Below, in pieces: positions 6,808 to 12,966 of a DNA stretch of 12,994 nt. The notes under the pieces were generated by a model that was not told the DNA's origin, ran no database searches, and saw nothing but the letters and a program-made list of their open reading frames with translations. The position numbers and the translations under genes are program-made. Each line of letters starts with the position of its first letter. Positions within the stretch are counted from its first letter, which is position 1. The stretch comes from JAEZVV01 sp036652035 (GTDB lineage: Bacteria > Pseudomonadota > Gammaproteobacteria > Burkholderiales > Burkholderiaceae_F), in the NCBI GenBank assembly GCA_036652035.1, contig JAVVWR010000071.1, positions 1-12,994 of the forward strand. Reading direction: 5' to 3'.

Positions 6808-7443
6808 TCAGAGCATGCCGTCTTTGGCCAGCGTGTTGACGATCAACTGGACGAACTGGTCGATCATCTGGCGCACGGTGTCATAGCCGGTGCTGGTGGT
6901 GGTGGCGGCCGACCACAGCACGACACCGTCCTTGACGTTGAAAACGCGCGTATCGGAGTTGATGCTCTGGGTCGTATAGACCTGCGGCGGCACGGCGTAG
7001 GTGGCGGCCCACATGCCGCTGTAATAGCCGTAGAAGCCGCCCCAGCCCATGCCATAGGCCGGGCCCATCATGTAGCCGGGCGAATAGTTGACCTTCTCCG
7101 ACACATTGATCACGCGGGTCAGCATGACGTTGGCGACGCCGGCGTCGGCCACGGCCTTTTTGAGGGCGGCGTCCTCGACCCGGTCTTCGTTCGGGATGAA
7201 GCGATACGACTGCACCGCCTTGACTCCGCGCGCCGACAGCATGGCCACCATCTGGTCTTCGAAGATGCGGCGGTTGGTGGCGTCGCGGGTGACGGTTATC
7301 ACCATCACGCTCTGGATGGGATTCTTGCCGGCGAACTGCGGATTGGCCCACTGGGCGTCGAGCGTGGTGGCGGGAGTGGCGCAGCCGGCCAGCCACACCA
7401 CGGTCAGGATTGCGAAGACGGCACTGCCGATGCGTTTGAACAT
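6808..7443 (-). CDS. Outer-membrane-type lipoprotein of unknown family
   Basis: This 211-residue protein has a lipoprotein signal: basic MFKR, a hydrophobic run, then LAGC with the lipidated cysteine at C21. Alanine at +2 predicts sorting to the outer membrane by Lol rules. The mature part begins with an alpha/beta-like stretch (about 44-112) including IQSVMVITVTRDATNRRIFE and GVKAVQSYRFIPNED. The middle (about 120-150) is rich in Gly, Tyr, Met and Trp, reading SPGYMMGPAYGMGWGGFYGYY. A final part, VFNVKDGVVLWSAATTTST, resembles the closing strands of small periplasmic lipoproteins. I do not know the family. ATG 7443 is chosen because AGGAG lies 7 bases upstream and the signal peptide starts there; an in-frame ATG at 7512 would add 23 residues ahead of the signal. 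It has its own terminator and appears monocistronic. Confidence 0.88.
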   Translation of the reverse strand: MFKRIGSAVFAILTVVWLAGCATPATTLDAQWANPQFAGKNPIQSVMVITVTRDATNRRIFEDQMVAMLSARGVKAVQSYRFIPNEDRVEDAALKKAVADAGVANVMLTRVINVSEKVNYSPGYMMGPAYGMGWGGFYGYYSGMWAATYAVPPQVYTTQSINSDTRVFNVKDGVVLWSAATTTSTGYDTVRQMIDQFVQLIVNTLAKDGML

Positions 7444-7450
7444 TGTCGGG

Positions 7451-7455
7451 CTCCT
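7451..7455 (-). promoter_or_regulatory. Ribosome-binding site of the lipoprotein gene
   Basis: AGGAG on the minus strand, 7 bases before ATG 7443. This decides the start in favour of 7443 over the upstream in-frame ATG at 7512. Confidence 0.8.
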
Positions 7456-7508
7456 GAGAAAAGCTGCGTCAATCGCCGCGCCGGTCCGTGCGGCGTGAGG
7501 CCAGATTA

Positions 7509-7527
7509 GCAAACACCCTTGGTTTGC
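7509..7527. repeat. 19-base inverted repeat, possible operator
   Basis: GCAAAC (7509-7514) and GTTTGC (7522-7527) form perfect 6-base arms around a 7-base spacer. The dyad lies in the divergent spacer between the lipoprotein gene and the PepSY gene, 66 bases upstream of the lipoprotein start. It could be a regulator site for either gene or coincidence. Confidence 0.3.
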
Positions 7528-7598
7528 GCCGCCCGCGCCGCCGCGGTCTGGCCGGTGGCGCGGGGCGATGGATTGGCGGGTTATCGCTATATGCGGAT

Positions 7599-7614
7599 CT
7601 AAGGGGTGGCTAAG
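7599..7614 (+). promoter_or_regulatory. CTAAG direct repeat, candidate response-regulator site
   Basis: CTAAG occurs at 7599-7603 and again at 7610-7614, a period of 11 bases. OmpR-family regulators such as PmrA and QseB bind head-to-tail half-sites with this spacing (for example TTAA-type repeats in PmrA boxes). The repeat is 60 bases before the PepSY start and ahead of the regulator-kinase pair. CAGTAT at 7625-7630 could be the -10, with the repeat covering the -35 region, as at activated promoters. The link to the regulator encoded at 8084 is inferred. Confidence 0.4.
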
Positions 7615-7663
7615 TCAGCGTGCCCAGTATTCGATCTGCGCCAACGGTGCGCGACCCAACCTC

Positions 7664-7668
7664 AGGAG
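7664..7668 (+). promoter_or_regulatory. Ribosome-binding site of the PepSY gene
   Basis: AGGAG ends 6 bases before ATG 7675. It sets the start there and not at the in-frame ATG 7606, which lacks such a site and would put 23 residues ahead of the signal peptide. Confidence 0.8.
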
Positions 7669-7674
7669 CTGTCC

Positions 7675-7992
7675 ATGATCCGCAACGCCAAGTCCGCCCT
7701 CGCCATTGCCGTCCTCGTCACCTTTGCCGGGGTTGCCGGTGCGTCCGAACACCGCGCCGAAAAACGCGCCGCCGAACTCCAGGCGGCCAGCGCGGCGAAA
7801 GTCACGCTGGCCACCGCCATCGCCACCGCCGAGCAGCACATTCCCGGCGGCAAGGCGGTCGAGGCCGACTTCAAGCATTCCACGCTGTCGGGCTGGATCT
7901 ACAAGGTCGAAGTCCTCAGCGGTGCGCAGAAGTTCGACGTCAAGATCGACCCCATGACCGGCGGCGTGATCTCTTCGCAGCTCGATCGCTAA
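7675..7992 (+). CDS. Secreted PepSY-domain protein
   Basis: This 105-residue protein has a Sec signal peptide (MIRNAKSALAIAVLVTFAGVAGA, cleavage likely after residue 23) followed by a single PepSY domain. The domain shows its helix (LATAIATAEQHIPGGKAVEADF, about 45-66) and strands (WIYKVEVLSGAQKFDVKIDPMTGGVIS, about 74-100); the closing D-x-x-T/G-G turn is characteristic. PepSY proteins of this size are periplasmic and are often encoded beside two-component systems, where they are thought to modulate sensing or inhibit a protease; the exact role here is inferred from position. It lies 91 bases upstream of the response regulator on the same strand, so the three genes probably form one unit. 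The last six codons including the stop are duplicated just downstream (7976-8011). Confidence 0.9.
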   Translation: MIRNAKSALAIAVLVTFAGVAGASEHRAEKRAAELQAASAAKVTLATAIATAEQHIPGGKAVEADFKHSTLSGWIYKVEVLSGAQKFDVKIDPMTGGVISSQLDR

Positions 7993-8011
7993 GCGCAGCT
8001 CGATCGCTAGG
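7976..8011 (+). repeat. 18-base tandem duplication spanning the PepSY stop codon
   Basis: Two adjacent 18-base units (7976-7993 and 7994-8011) differ at one base: the first reads CGCAGCTCGATCGCTAAG and the second ends TAGG. The unit is six codons long, so the second copy is in frame and repeats Gln-Leu-Asp-Arg-stop, with TAG in place of TAA. It looks like a slipped-strand duplication. Confidence 0.85.
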
Positions 8012-8015
8012 CCCG

Positions 8016-8048
8016 ACCGCCACAGCCGCGCAGCGAGCTTGTGGCGGT
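8016..8048 (+). repeat. Inverted repeat between the PepSY gene and the response regulator
   Basis: ACCGCCACA (8016-8024) pairs perfectly with TGTGGCGGT (8040-8048) around a 15-base loop. No T-run follows, so it is not a standard terminator. A GC-rich hairpin here could partly block read-through or protect the upstream mRNA, giving more PepSY protein than regulator; this is inference. Confidence 0.45.
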
Positions 8049-8074
8049 GCTTGTGGAACACTGGCGGGGTTGAT

Positions 8075-8080
8075 GGAGGT
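8075..8080 (+). promoter_or_regulatory. Ribosome-binding site of the response regulator
   Basis: GGAGGT lies 3 bases before ATG 8084, a strong match at slightly close spacing. It supports the start at MRVLLVEDD and excludes the in-frame ATG at 8039, which would lie in the hairpin region. Confidence 0.75.
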
Positions 8081-8083
8081 GCG

Positions 8084-8758
8084 ATGCGAGTCTTGTTGGT
8101 GGAAGACGACCCCATGATCGGCACGGCCGTGCAGCAGGCGCTGCGCGATGCCGCTTACGCGGTCGATTGGGTGCAGGACGGCGCGGCCGCCAATTCGGCA
8201 CTCGAAGTGCAGACCTACGACCTGGCTTTGTTGGACCTTGGCCTGCCCCGGCGCGACGGGCTTGAGGTGCTGGCGCATCTGCGCCGCCAGGGGCTGGACC
8301 TGCCGGTGCTGATTCTCACCGCGCGTGATGCGCTCGAAGACCGCATTCGCGGCCTTGACCTCGGTGCCGACGACTATCTCGCCAAGCCCTTTGAATTGGG
8401 CGAACTGTTGGCGCGGATGCGGGCAGTGACGCGCCGCCGCGCCGGCGCGGCCGCTCCCCTGCTTACCAACGGCAAGCTCAGCCTCGACCCCGCCACCCGC
8501 GAAGCGAGTTTCGATGGCACCCAGGCGCGCTTGTCGGCGCGTGAATTTTCCTTGCTCCAGGCCTTGCTGATGCGGCCGGGCGCAATCCTCTCGCGCGCGG
8601 AGCTCGAAGACCGCATCTACGGCTGGAACGAAACGGTCGAGAGCAACGCGGTCGAGTTTCTGATCCACGCGATTCGCAAAAAGTTCGGCGCGGCGGTGAT
8701 CAAGAACGTTCGTGGGCTGGGCTGGCTGGTCGATAAATCGCCGGAGTTGCGCGCATGA
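8084..8758 (+). CDS. OmpR/PhoB-family response regulator (QseB/PmrA-like)
   Basis: This 224-residue cytoplasmic transcription factor has a receiver domain (about 1-118) and a winged-helix DNA-binding domain (about 125-220). The acidic pocket is E7-D8-D9 in VLLVEDDP, the phosphorylated aspartate is D51 in LALLDLGLPRRDG, and the conserved T79 and K101 are in LILTARD and LAKPF. The effector domain shows LSAREFSLLQALL, the recognition-helix region SNAVEFLIHAIRKKF and the wing IKNVRGLGWLV. The GLPRRDGLEVL and VRGLGWLV blocks are most like QseB/PmrA/TctD-type regulators, but the signal and targets cannot be read from sequence. Its stop overlaps the kinase start (ATGA), so the pair is translationally coupled. 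It probably acts on its own promoter through the CTAAG repeat at 7599. Confidence 0.95.
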   Translation: MRVLLVEDDPMIGTAVQQALRDAAYAVDWVQDGAAANSALEVQTYDLALLDLGLPRRDGLEVLAHLRRQGLDLPVLILTARDALEDRIRGLDLGADDYLAKPFELGELLARMRAVTRRRAGAAAPLLTNGKLSLDPATREASFDGTQARLSAREFSLLQALLMRPGAILSRAELEDRIYGWNETVESNAVEFLIHAIRKKFGAAVIKNVRGLGWLVDKSPELRA

Positions 8759-10044
8759 GCCGCTCGCTCCAGCTGCGGCTGTCGTTGTGGATCGCCGCCT
8801 TCATTGCGATGGCAGGTCTGGTGGGCGGCGCGATCTCGTTTGTTCTGGCCTACGACGACGCGCACGAGATGCAGGACGATCAGCTCCAGCAGATCGCCGA
8901 ATTGCTGGTCGCCACGCGGGCTTGGCCGGAGCGCTCGCGCCTGCCCAAGATCAAGGGAATCGATTCCGATCAGCGGGTCGTGGTCGAGCGGCTGCCAGCC
9001 GATCCGGCCGCGCGCAAGGGCCTGCGCACCCTGGATCTTGACGATCACACCTGGCGCGCTTACGAGCGCGAGCTGCCGGGCGGTGACCGCCTGCGGGTGC
9101 GCCAGCGCACCGAGCTGCGCGACGAAATCGCGCTGGCGGCGGGCGAGCGCACGCTCGCGCCCTTGCTGGCGATGATTCCCTTGCTGATTCTGGTGGTGAT
9201 GCTGGTGGTGCGGAACACGTTCAAGCCGGTGGTGGCCTTGGCGCGCCAGCTCGATCGCGCCAGCGCGAGCCACCCCGAGCCCTTGCCGCAGACCGATGTG
9301 CCGCGCGAGATCGCGCCCTTTGTCGCTTCGATCAATGGTTTGCTGCTGCGGGTGAGCGACACGATGGAGCGGCAGCGCCGTTTCGTGGCCGACGCGGCGC
9401 ACGAGCTGCGCTCACCGGTGACGGCGCTGAGCTTGCAGGCTGAGAACCTGGAGCAGGCTGAGATGTCGGCCGCGGCGCGGGAACGGTTCCTGCCCTTGAA
9501 GCAGGGGCTCGCGCGGACGCGTGCCCTGCTCGAGCAATTGCTGACGATGGCGCGGGCGCAGGCCGAATCCGGGGCCGTGGCGCAGGTCACCGAGCTCGAT
9601 CGTGTCGTGCGCGAGGTGGTGCGCGATCTCTATCCGCAAGCCGAGGCCAAGGGCATCGATCTCGGGGTCGAACGCATCGAGCCGGTGCGAGTGCGGGGCG
9701 GGGCGTTTGAGCTCGCCACGCTGATGCGCAACGCGATCGACAACGCGATCCGCTATTCGCCGGCCGGTGCGCGGGTCGATGTCAGCGTCTATGCCGCGGC
9801 CGCGCAGGCCGTGTTTCAAGTGGTCGATGGCGGCCCGGGCATTGATCCGGGCGAACGGACGCGGGTGTTCGATCCTTTTTACCGGATCGCGGGTTCGGGA
9901 GAGCAAGGCAGTGGTCTGGGGCTGTCGATTGTCCGCGGCCTCGCCGATCGACTCGGCGGTCAGGTGAGTCTGAGCGATGTGACGGCGCCGGGCACGACCG
10001 GGCTGGTGTTCACCTACCGCCAGCCCTTGGCGCCGTCGTCATGA
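8755..10044 (+). CDS. Sensor histidine kinase, partner of the adjacent regulator
   Basis: This 429-residue inner-membrane kinase has two membrane helices (about 9-33 and 135-155) enclosing a periplasmic sensor region of roughly 100 residues. That region is acidic, with DDAHEMQDDQLQQIAELLVATR (34-55), as in QseC-like kinases. A HAMP-like linker leads to the H-box RRFVADAAHELRSPVTAL, with the phosphorylated histidine at H216. The ATP-binding domain shows the N-box (NAIDNAIRYSP, 326-336), G1 (DGGPGID, 358-364), F-box (FDPFYR) and G2 (GSGLGLS, 385-391). All catalytic motifs are intact. The start overlaps the regulator's stop as ATGA. The PepSY protein encoded two genes upstream is a plausible periplasmic partner of the sensor domain (inference). 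The closest named types by eye are QseC/PmrB/TctE; the ligand is unknown. Confidence 0.95.
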   Translation: MSRSLQLRLSLWIAAFIAMAGLVGGAISFVLAYDDAHEMQDDQLQQIAELLVATRAWPERSRLPKIKGIDSDQRVVVERLPADPAARKGLRTLDLDDHTWRAYERELPGGDRLRVRQRTELRDEIALAAGERTLAPLLAMIPLLILVVMLVVRNTFKPVVALARQLDRASASHPEPLPQTDVPREIAPFVASINGLLLRVSDTMERQRRFVADAAHELRSPVTALSLQAENLEQAEMSAAARERFLPLKQGLARTRALLEQLLTMARAQAESGAVAQVTELDRVVREVVRDLYPQAEAKGIDLGVERIEPVRVRGGAFELATLMRNAIDNAIRYSPAGARVDVSVYAAAAQAVFQVVDGGPGIDPGERTRVFDPFYRIAGSGEQGSGLGLSIVRGLADRLGGQVSLSDVTAPGTTGLVFTYRQPLAPSS

Positions 10045-10053
10045 ATCGTCCAG

Positions 10054-10067
10054 GCCACGGCCGTGGC
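10054..10067. repeat. Perfect 14-base palindrome between convergent genes
   Basis: GCCACGG and CCGTGGC abut with no spacer in the 34-base gap between the kinase stop and the end of the TetR-type gene. It has no T-run on either strand. It may contribute to stopping convergent transcripts or may be incidental to the GC-rich sequence. Confidence 0.35.
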
Positions 10068-10078
10068 GGCCGGTCCGC

Positions 10079-10687
10079 TCAAGGCGTCCCGGGCGGCGTG
10101 CCGCGAGACGTGGCAGCGGGGGGCGCCAGCGTCCCGCCGCTCACCACTGTCGTCAGGTAATCGAGGACCTTCTGCTTGTCCTTGGCCTCGATCAGGTCGA
10201 GGCCGAACATGTGCAGGAAGAAGAAGCCTTCGATGGCGAGCACGGCCGAGGTTGCCCGCTCAACGCCGAGCGGCGATGACTTAAGCCGCTTGAACAGCCG
10301 CGCGTACCACTGCCGCAGCGGCGCGAGCATGGTGGGATCGTGCGCATGCACGGCGAGCAAGACGATGCCCAGGGCGGCCGAGCCGCCGTCGTCGTCGTTG
10401 AACTTGCGAAACCACTCGGCAAAGCCCGGCACGATCGGGTCGTCGGCATCGGGGAACTTCTGCTCCGCCGTGTTGAGGCTACGTTCAAGGTGCTCGACGT
10501 AACCGTCGAGCAGAGCGGCCAGGAGCTCCTGCTTCGACTTGAAGTGATAGAGGAACGCGCCCTTGCTGATGCCGGCGCGTTTGGCAACGCGCTCGATCGT
10601 CAACTGGCCGGTCCCTTCTTGGACCACCACCTCGCGTGCGCTCGCCAGGATGCGCTGCCGCGTTGCGGCCCCGGGGTTTCCCGCCAT
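10079..10687 (-). CDS. TetR/AcrR-family transcriptional regulator
   Basis: This 202-residue protein has the TetR helix-turn-helix at the N-terminus: ATRQRILASAREVVVQEG (8-25), then LTIERVAKRAGISKGAFLYHFKSKQELLAALL (29-60), where SKGAFLYHFKSK holds the recognition helix. The C-terminal two-thirds is the family's variable helical ligand-binding domain, with Phe/Leu-rich ALLAIEGFFF-like helices near 170, and ends in a Pro/Thr-rich tail. ATG 10687 is preceded by AAGGAGA at good spacing. It is divergent from the flavoprotein gene with a 139-base gap holding a strong dyad, the classic layout for a local repressor. It most likely represses the flavoprotein-cytochrome pair, and perhaps itself, until a small molecule, possibly the enzyme's substrate, is bound. 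Ligand and target are inferred. Confidence 0.94.
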   Translation of the reverse strand: MAGNPGAATRQRILASAREVVVQEGTGQLTIERVAKRAGISKGAFLYHFKSKQELLAALLDGYVEHLERSLNTAEQKFPDADDPIVPGFAEWFRKFNDDDGGSAALGIVLLAVHAHDPTMLAPLRQWYARLFKRLKSSPLGVERATSAVLAIEGFFFLHMFGLDLIEAKDKQKVLDYLTTVVSGGTLAPPAATSRGTPPGTP

Positions 10688-10759
10688 CTGCTTATCTCCT
10701 TGGTAGTGAATCTACTAAGCGCTTTGCGTTGCGTCAGTTTCGCTTAAGGATAGCCAAAA

Positions 10760-10785
10760 AACTGTACCAGCCGGACGGTACAGTT
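10760..10785. promoter_or_regulatory. 26-base dyad, candidate TetR-type operator
   Basis: AACTGTACC (10760-10768) and GGTACAGTT (10777-10785) are perfect 9-base arms around an 8-base spacer that itself contains CCGG at the centre. Length and symmetry suit a TetR-family dimer pair. It lies 41 bases upstream of the flavoprotein ATG, where bound repressor would block its transcription. TACAGT inside each arm resembles a -10 box; on the minus strand it is preceded by TGG, like an extended -10 for the regulator. A weaker dyad, TAGT and ACTA around six bases, is at 10704-10717, close to the regulator's ribosome-binding site. Confidence 0.65.
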
Positions 10786-10826
10786 CGATCAATCCAGCTT
10801 CCGCTAGAAACCGAGGAAACGCCTTT

Positions 10827-12380
10827 ATGTCTACCGAGAACCCTGCCGATCGCCAGCCTGACTTCGCTGAAACACCGTCGCGCCGCTTCTTCATGAAGGC
10901 CGCGGGTGCCGCTGCCGTGGCGGGCGCCGCGGCCGGCGCCGCACAAGCGCGGCCGCGCGCTACCGGAGTCGATTCGTGGGACCAGGAGTTCGACGTCATT
11001 ATCGTCGGAAGCGGTTACGCCGCACTGGCGGCCGCTTACGAAGCGCAACGGGCGGGCGTCAAACGCATCGTCGTGCTCGAGAAGATGGAAGCCTTCGGTG
11101 GCAACTCGGCCATCAATGGCGGCCTGGTTTGCCTGCCGTTGAGCGCCAAGCAGAAAGAAGCGGGGATCAAGGATTCGGTCGAGCTGATGGTCGCCGACAT
11201 GGTCAAGGCCGGTCGCGGCTTCAATCACGTCGAGTTGTGCCGGGCCTTGGCGAGCAACGCCGCGGGCGCCTACGACATGATGATGGAGTGCGGCGTCAAG
11301 TTCAAAGACAAGGTGATCCGCCTGGGCGGCCATAGCGCGCCGCGGGCGCTGATTACCGAGTCGGCCTCGGGCGGCGCGATCGTCGTGCCGATGCACAAAT
11401 ATCTGCGCGAACGCGGCGTGATGTTTCGCAACCACATCATGGTGGACGAGTTTGTGCGCGACACCTCGGGCGTGACCGGCGTGATCGTGCGCGAGGGCTA
11501 CACCTTTGGCGCGGCCGATTCCGGTTTGCCGCGCGCCTACCGCGCCAAGCTCGGCGTGGTGGTGGCGAGCGGCGGCTGGGGTCAGGACAAGCAGTTTGTC
11601 TCGACCACGATGCCGGTCTACTCCAAGCTGGAAGCGACGGCGCAGCCGGGCGCCACCGCGGAGACGATCAAGTCGCTGCTGGCGATCGGCGCCCTGCCGG
11701 TCATGCTCGACATGTACCAGCTCGGTCCCTGGGCGTCGCCCGACGAGCGCGGCGCCGGACCGGCGAGCTTCTTTGCCGACTATGCCTTTGCCGAAGGCAT
11801 CGCGGTCGATCCCAAGACCGGCCGCCGCTTCATGAACGAACTGGCCGACCGCCGCACCCGTGCCGATGCTCAGTTGGCGGTGCTGGCCAAGGGCAGCGAT
11901 GCCGAGCCCAATTTTCCCTTCGCTTTCTGCGGCGAAGACACGACCACCCGCGCCGAAGGCTTTGAGGGCGCGTATCGCGACGGCGCCATCAAGAAAAGCG
12001 CGACGCTCGAGGACCTGGCCAAGCGTCACAACACGTCGGCCAAGGAGCTGCGCAAGCAGATCGACGAGTGGAACGCAATCGTCGCCGGGCGCGCCAAGGA
12101 TCCCTTTGCCAAGCCGCTCGACAAGCGTGTGCCGTTGAAAGCGCCGTACTACTCGCTGCGCCTGTCGCCCAAGCTGCACTACTGCATGGGCGGGGTGGCG
12201 ATCACCCCGCGCGCCGAGGCGATCGATGCGCGCACCTGCAAGCCGATCCCCGGTCTTTACGCCGCGGGTGAAGTCACCGGCGGCACCCACGGCATGGACC
12301 GTCTGGGCGGCTGTTCGTCGATCGATGGCCTGGTGTTTGGACAAATCGCCGGACGCAACGTCGCGCGCCGCGTGGCCTAA
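10827..12380 (+). CDS. Tat-exported FAD reductase of the fumarate reductase/flavocytochrome c class, substrate unknown
   Basis: This 517-residue flavoprotein has a twin-arginine signal (PSRRFFMKAAGAAAVAG, arginines 19-20), so it is exported folded with FAD. DVIIVGSGYAALAAAYEAQR (56-75) is the dinucleotide-binding site; EKMEAFGGNSAINGG (85-99) and GLYAAGEVTGGTHGMDRLGG (476-495) are further FAD contacts of the FAD_binding_2 family. Aligned by hand to Shewanella fumarate reductase, the proton-donor arginine is R342 (RRFMNELADR), and the carboxylate-binding H451 (LHYCMGG) and R492 (MDRLGG) are kept. The second carboxylate-binding histidine is replaced: QAHPT becomes QLGPW (G300). The proton-relay Glu/Arg pair also seems absent. 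A substrate other than fumarate is therefore likely. No haem motif is present; electrons probably come from the tetraheme cytochrome encoded 16 bases downstream. GAGGAA lies 8 bases before the ATG. A ketosteroid dehydrogenase is less likely because of the cytochrome partner and export signal. Confidence 0.9.
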   Translation: MSTENPADRQPDFAETPSRRFFMKAAGAAAVAGAAAGAAQARPRATGVDSWDQEFDVIIVGSGYAALAAAYEAQRAGVKRIVVLEKMEAFGGNSAINGGLVCLPLSAKQKEAGIKDSVELMVADMVKAGRGFNHVELCRALASNAAGAYDMMMECGVKFKDKVIRLGGHSAPRALITESASGGAIVVPMHKYLRERGVMFRNHIMVDEFVRDTSGVTGVIVREGYTFGAADSGLPRAYRAKLGVVVASGGWGQDKQFVSTTMPVYSKLEATAQPGATAETIKSLLAIGALPVMLDMYQLGPWASPDERGAGPASFFADYAFAEGIAVDPKTGRRFMNELADRRTRADAQLAVLAKGSDAEPNFPFAFCGEDTTTRAEGFEGAYRDGAIKKSATLEDLAKRHNTSAKELRKQIDEWNAIVAGRAKDPFAKPLDKRVPLKAPYYSLRLSPKLHYCMGGVAITPRAEAIDARTCKPIPGLYAAGEVTGGTHGMDRLGGCSSIDGLVFGQIAGRNVARRVA

Positions 12381-12396
12381 GGGATAGGAAAAACAA

Positions 12397-12795
12397 ATGC
12401 AAGGAAAAACGATTTACTCGTTCATGGTTGCCGGTCTGATGGTGCTGGCCTTTGTGGCGGGAGCCAGCAGCGCGATGGCAACGCCGGGTTCGGCCGCATT
12501 GAGTGGCGTGCCGATCAAGGACCATCACTTCAAGGCGATGGGCGCGGCGCTGGAATGCAAGACCTGCCATCAGGTGGCCTTGCCGACGACCCGCCCGGCC
12601 GACGACAAAGCCTGCATTTCCTGTCACGGGCCGATGGGGGACATCAAGACCGAAAAAAATGCCAACGGCAAGTATCCGCATCAGTCGCATCACTATGAGG
12701 ATCTGCTGCAGTGCATGGCTTGTCACTCGGAACACAAGCCTTCCCGCGCTCTGTGCAATGACTGCCATACGGTGGTCTTTCCGAAGCTGAAGTGA
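12397..12795 (+). CDS. Periplasmic tetraheme cytochrome c (flavocytochrome c haem-domain type)
   Basis: This 132-residue protein has a Sec signal peptide (cleavage likely after AMA, residue 28) and four CXXCH haem-binding motifs at 54-58, 73-77, 106-110 and 120-124. Spare histidines (H43, H44, H95, H98, H99, H113) could give bis-histidine ligation. The roughly 100-residue mature part with four haems matches the small tetraheme fold that forms the N-terminal domain of one-chain flavocytochrome c fumarate reductases and the CctA-type electron shuttles. Its gene follows the flavoprotein by 16 bases, with AGGAAAA before the ATG, and a terminator follows, so the two form a two-gene operon. It probably carries electrons from a quinol-oxidising membrane cytochrome (not in this window) to the flavoprotein. 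It needs the cytochrome c maturation system for haem attachment. Confidence 0.94.
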   Translation: MQGKTIYSFMVAGLMVLAFVAGASSAMATPGSAALSGVPIKDHHFKAMGAALECKTCHQVALPTTRPADDKACISCHGPMGDIKTEKNANGKYPHQSHHYEDLLQCMACHSEHKPSRALCNDCHTVVFPKLK

Positions 12796-12801
12796 GAAAT
12801 G

Positions 12802-12836
12802 AACGCATCCATCGGTAACGGTCGATGCGTTTTTTT
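12802..12836 (+). terminator. Intrinsic terminator of the flavoprotein-cytochrome operon
   Basis: AACGCATC (12802-12809) pairs perfectly with GATGCGTT (12824-12831) and runs into seven T (12830-12836), 6 bases after the cytochrome stop. This is a textbook terminator and marks the end of the two-gene operon. Confidence 0.93.
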
Positions 12837-12966
12837 AATGGGGCCGGAACGACCCCTTGTTCCAGGGGTGCATCTCGGCCTCGCAGTTCCCGCGCCGGGT
12901 TCGGTCCACCAGGAGTGAAGCCCACGCGGTTGGGTTGGAGTGGTTTTGCTTAGGTTGCTTTTGTCT

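Noticed and set aside
10734..12344. A 536-codon minus-strand frame opposite the flavoprotein gene
   Set aside because: The plus strand encodes a full Tat signal and FAD reductase; the antisense translation is rich in His, Arg and Asp and has no domain.
10827..12380. 3-ketosteroid dehydrogenase as the identity of the flavoprotein
   Set aside because: The fold family is shared, but the Tat signal, the conserved fumarate-reductase-type Arg/His residues and the adjacent tetraheme cytochrome point to a periplasmic reductase.
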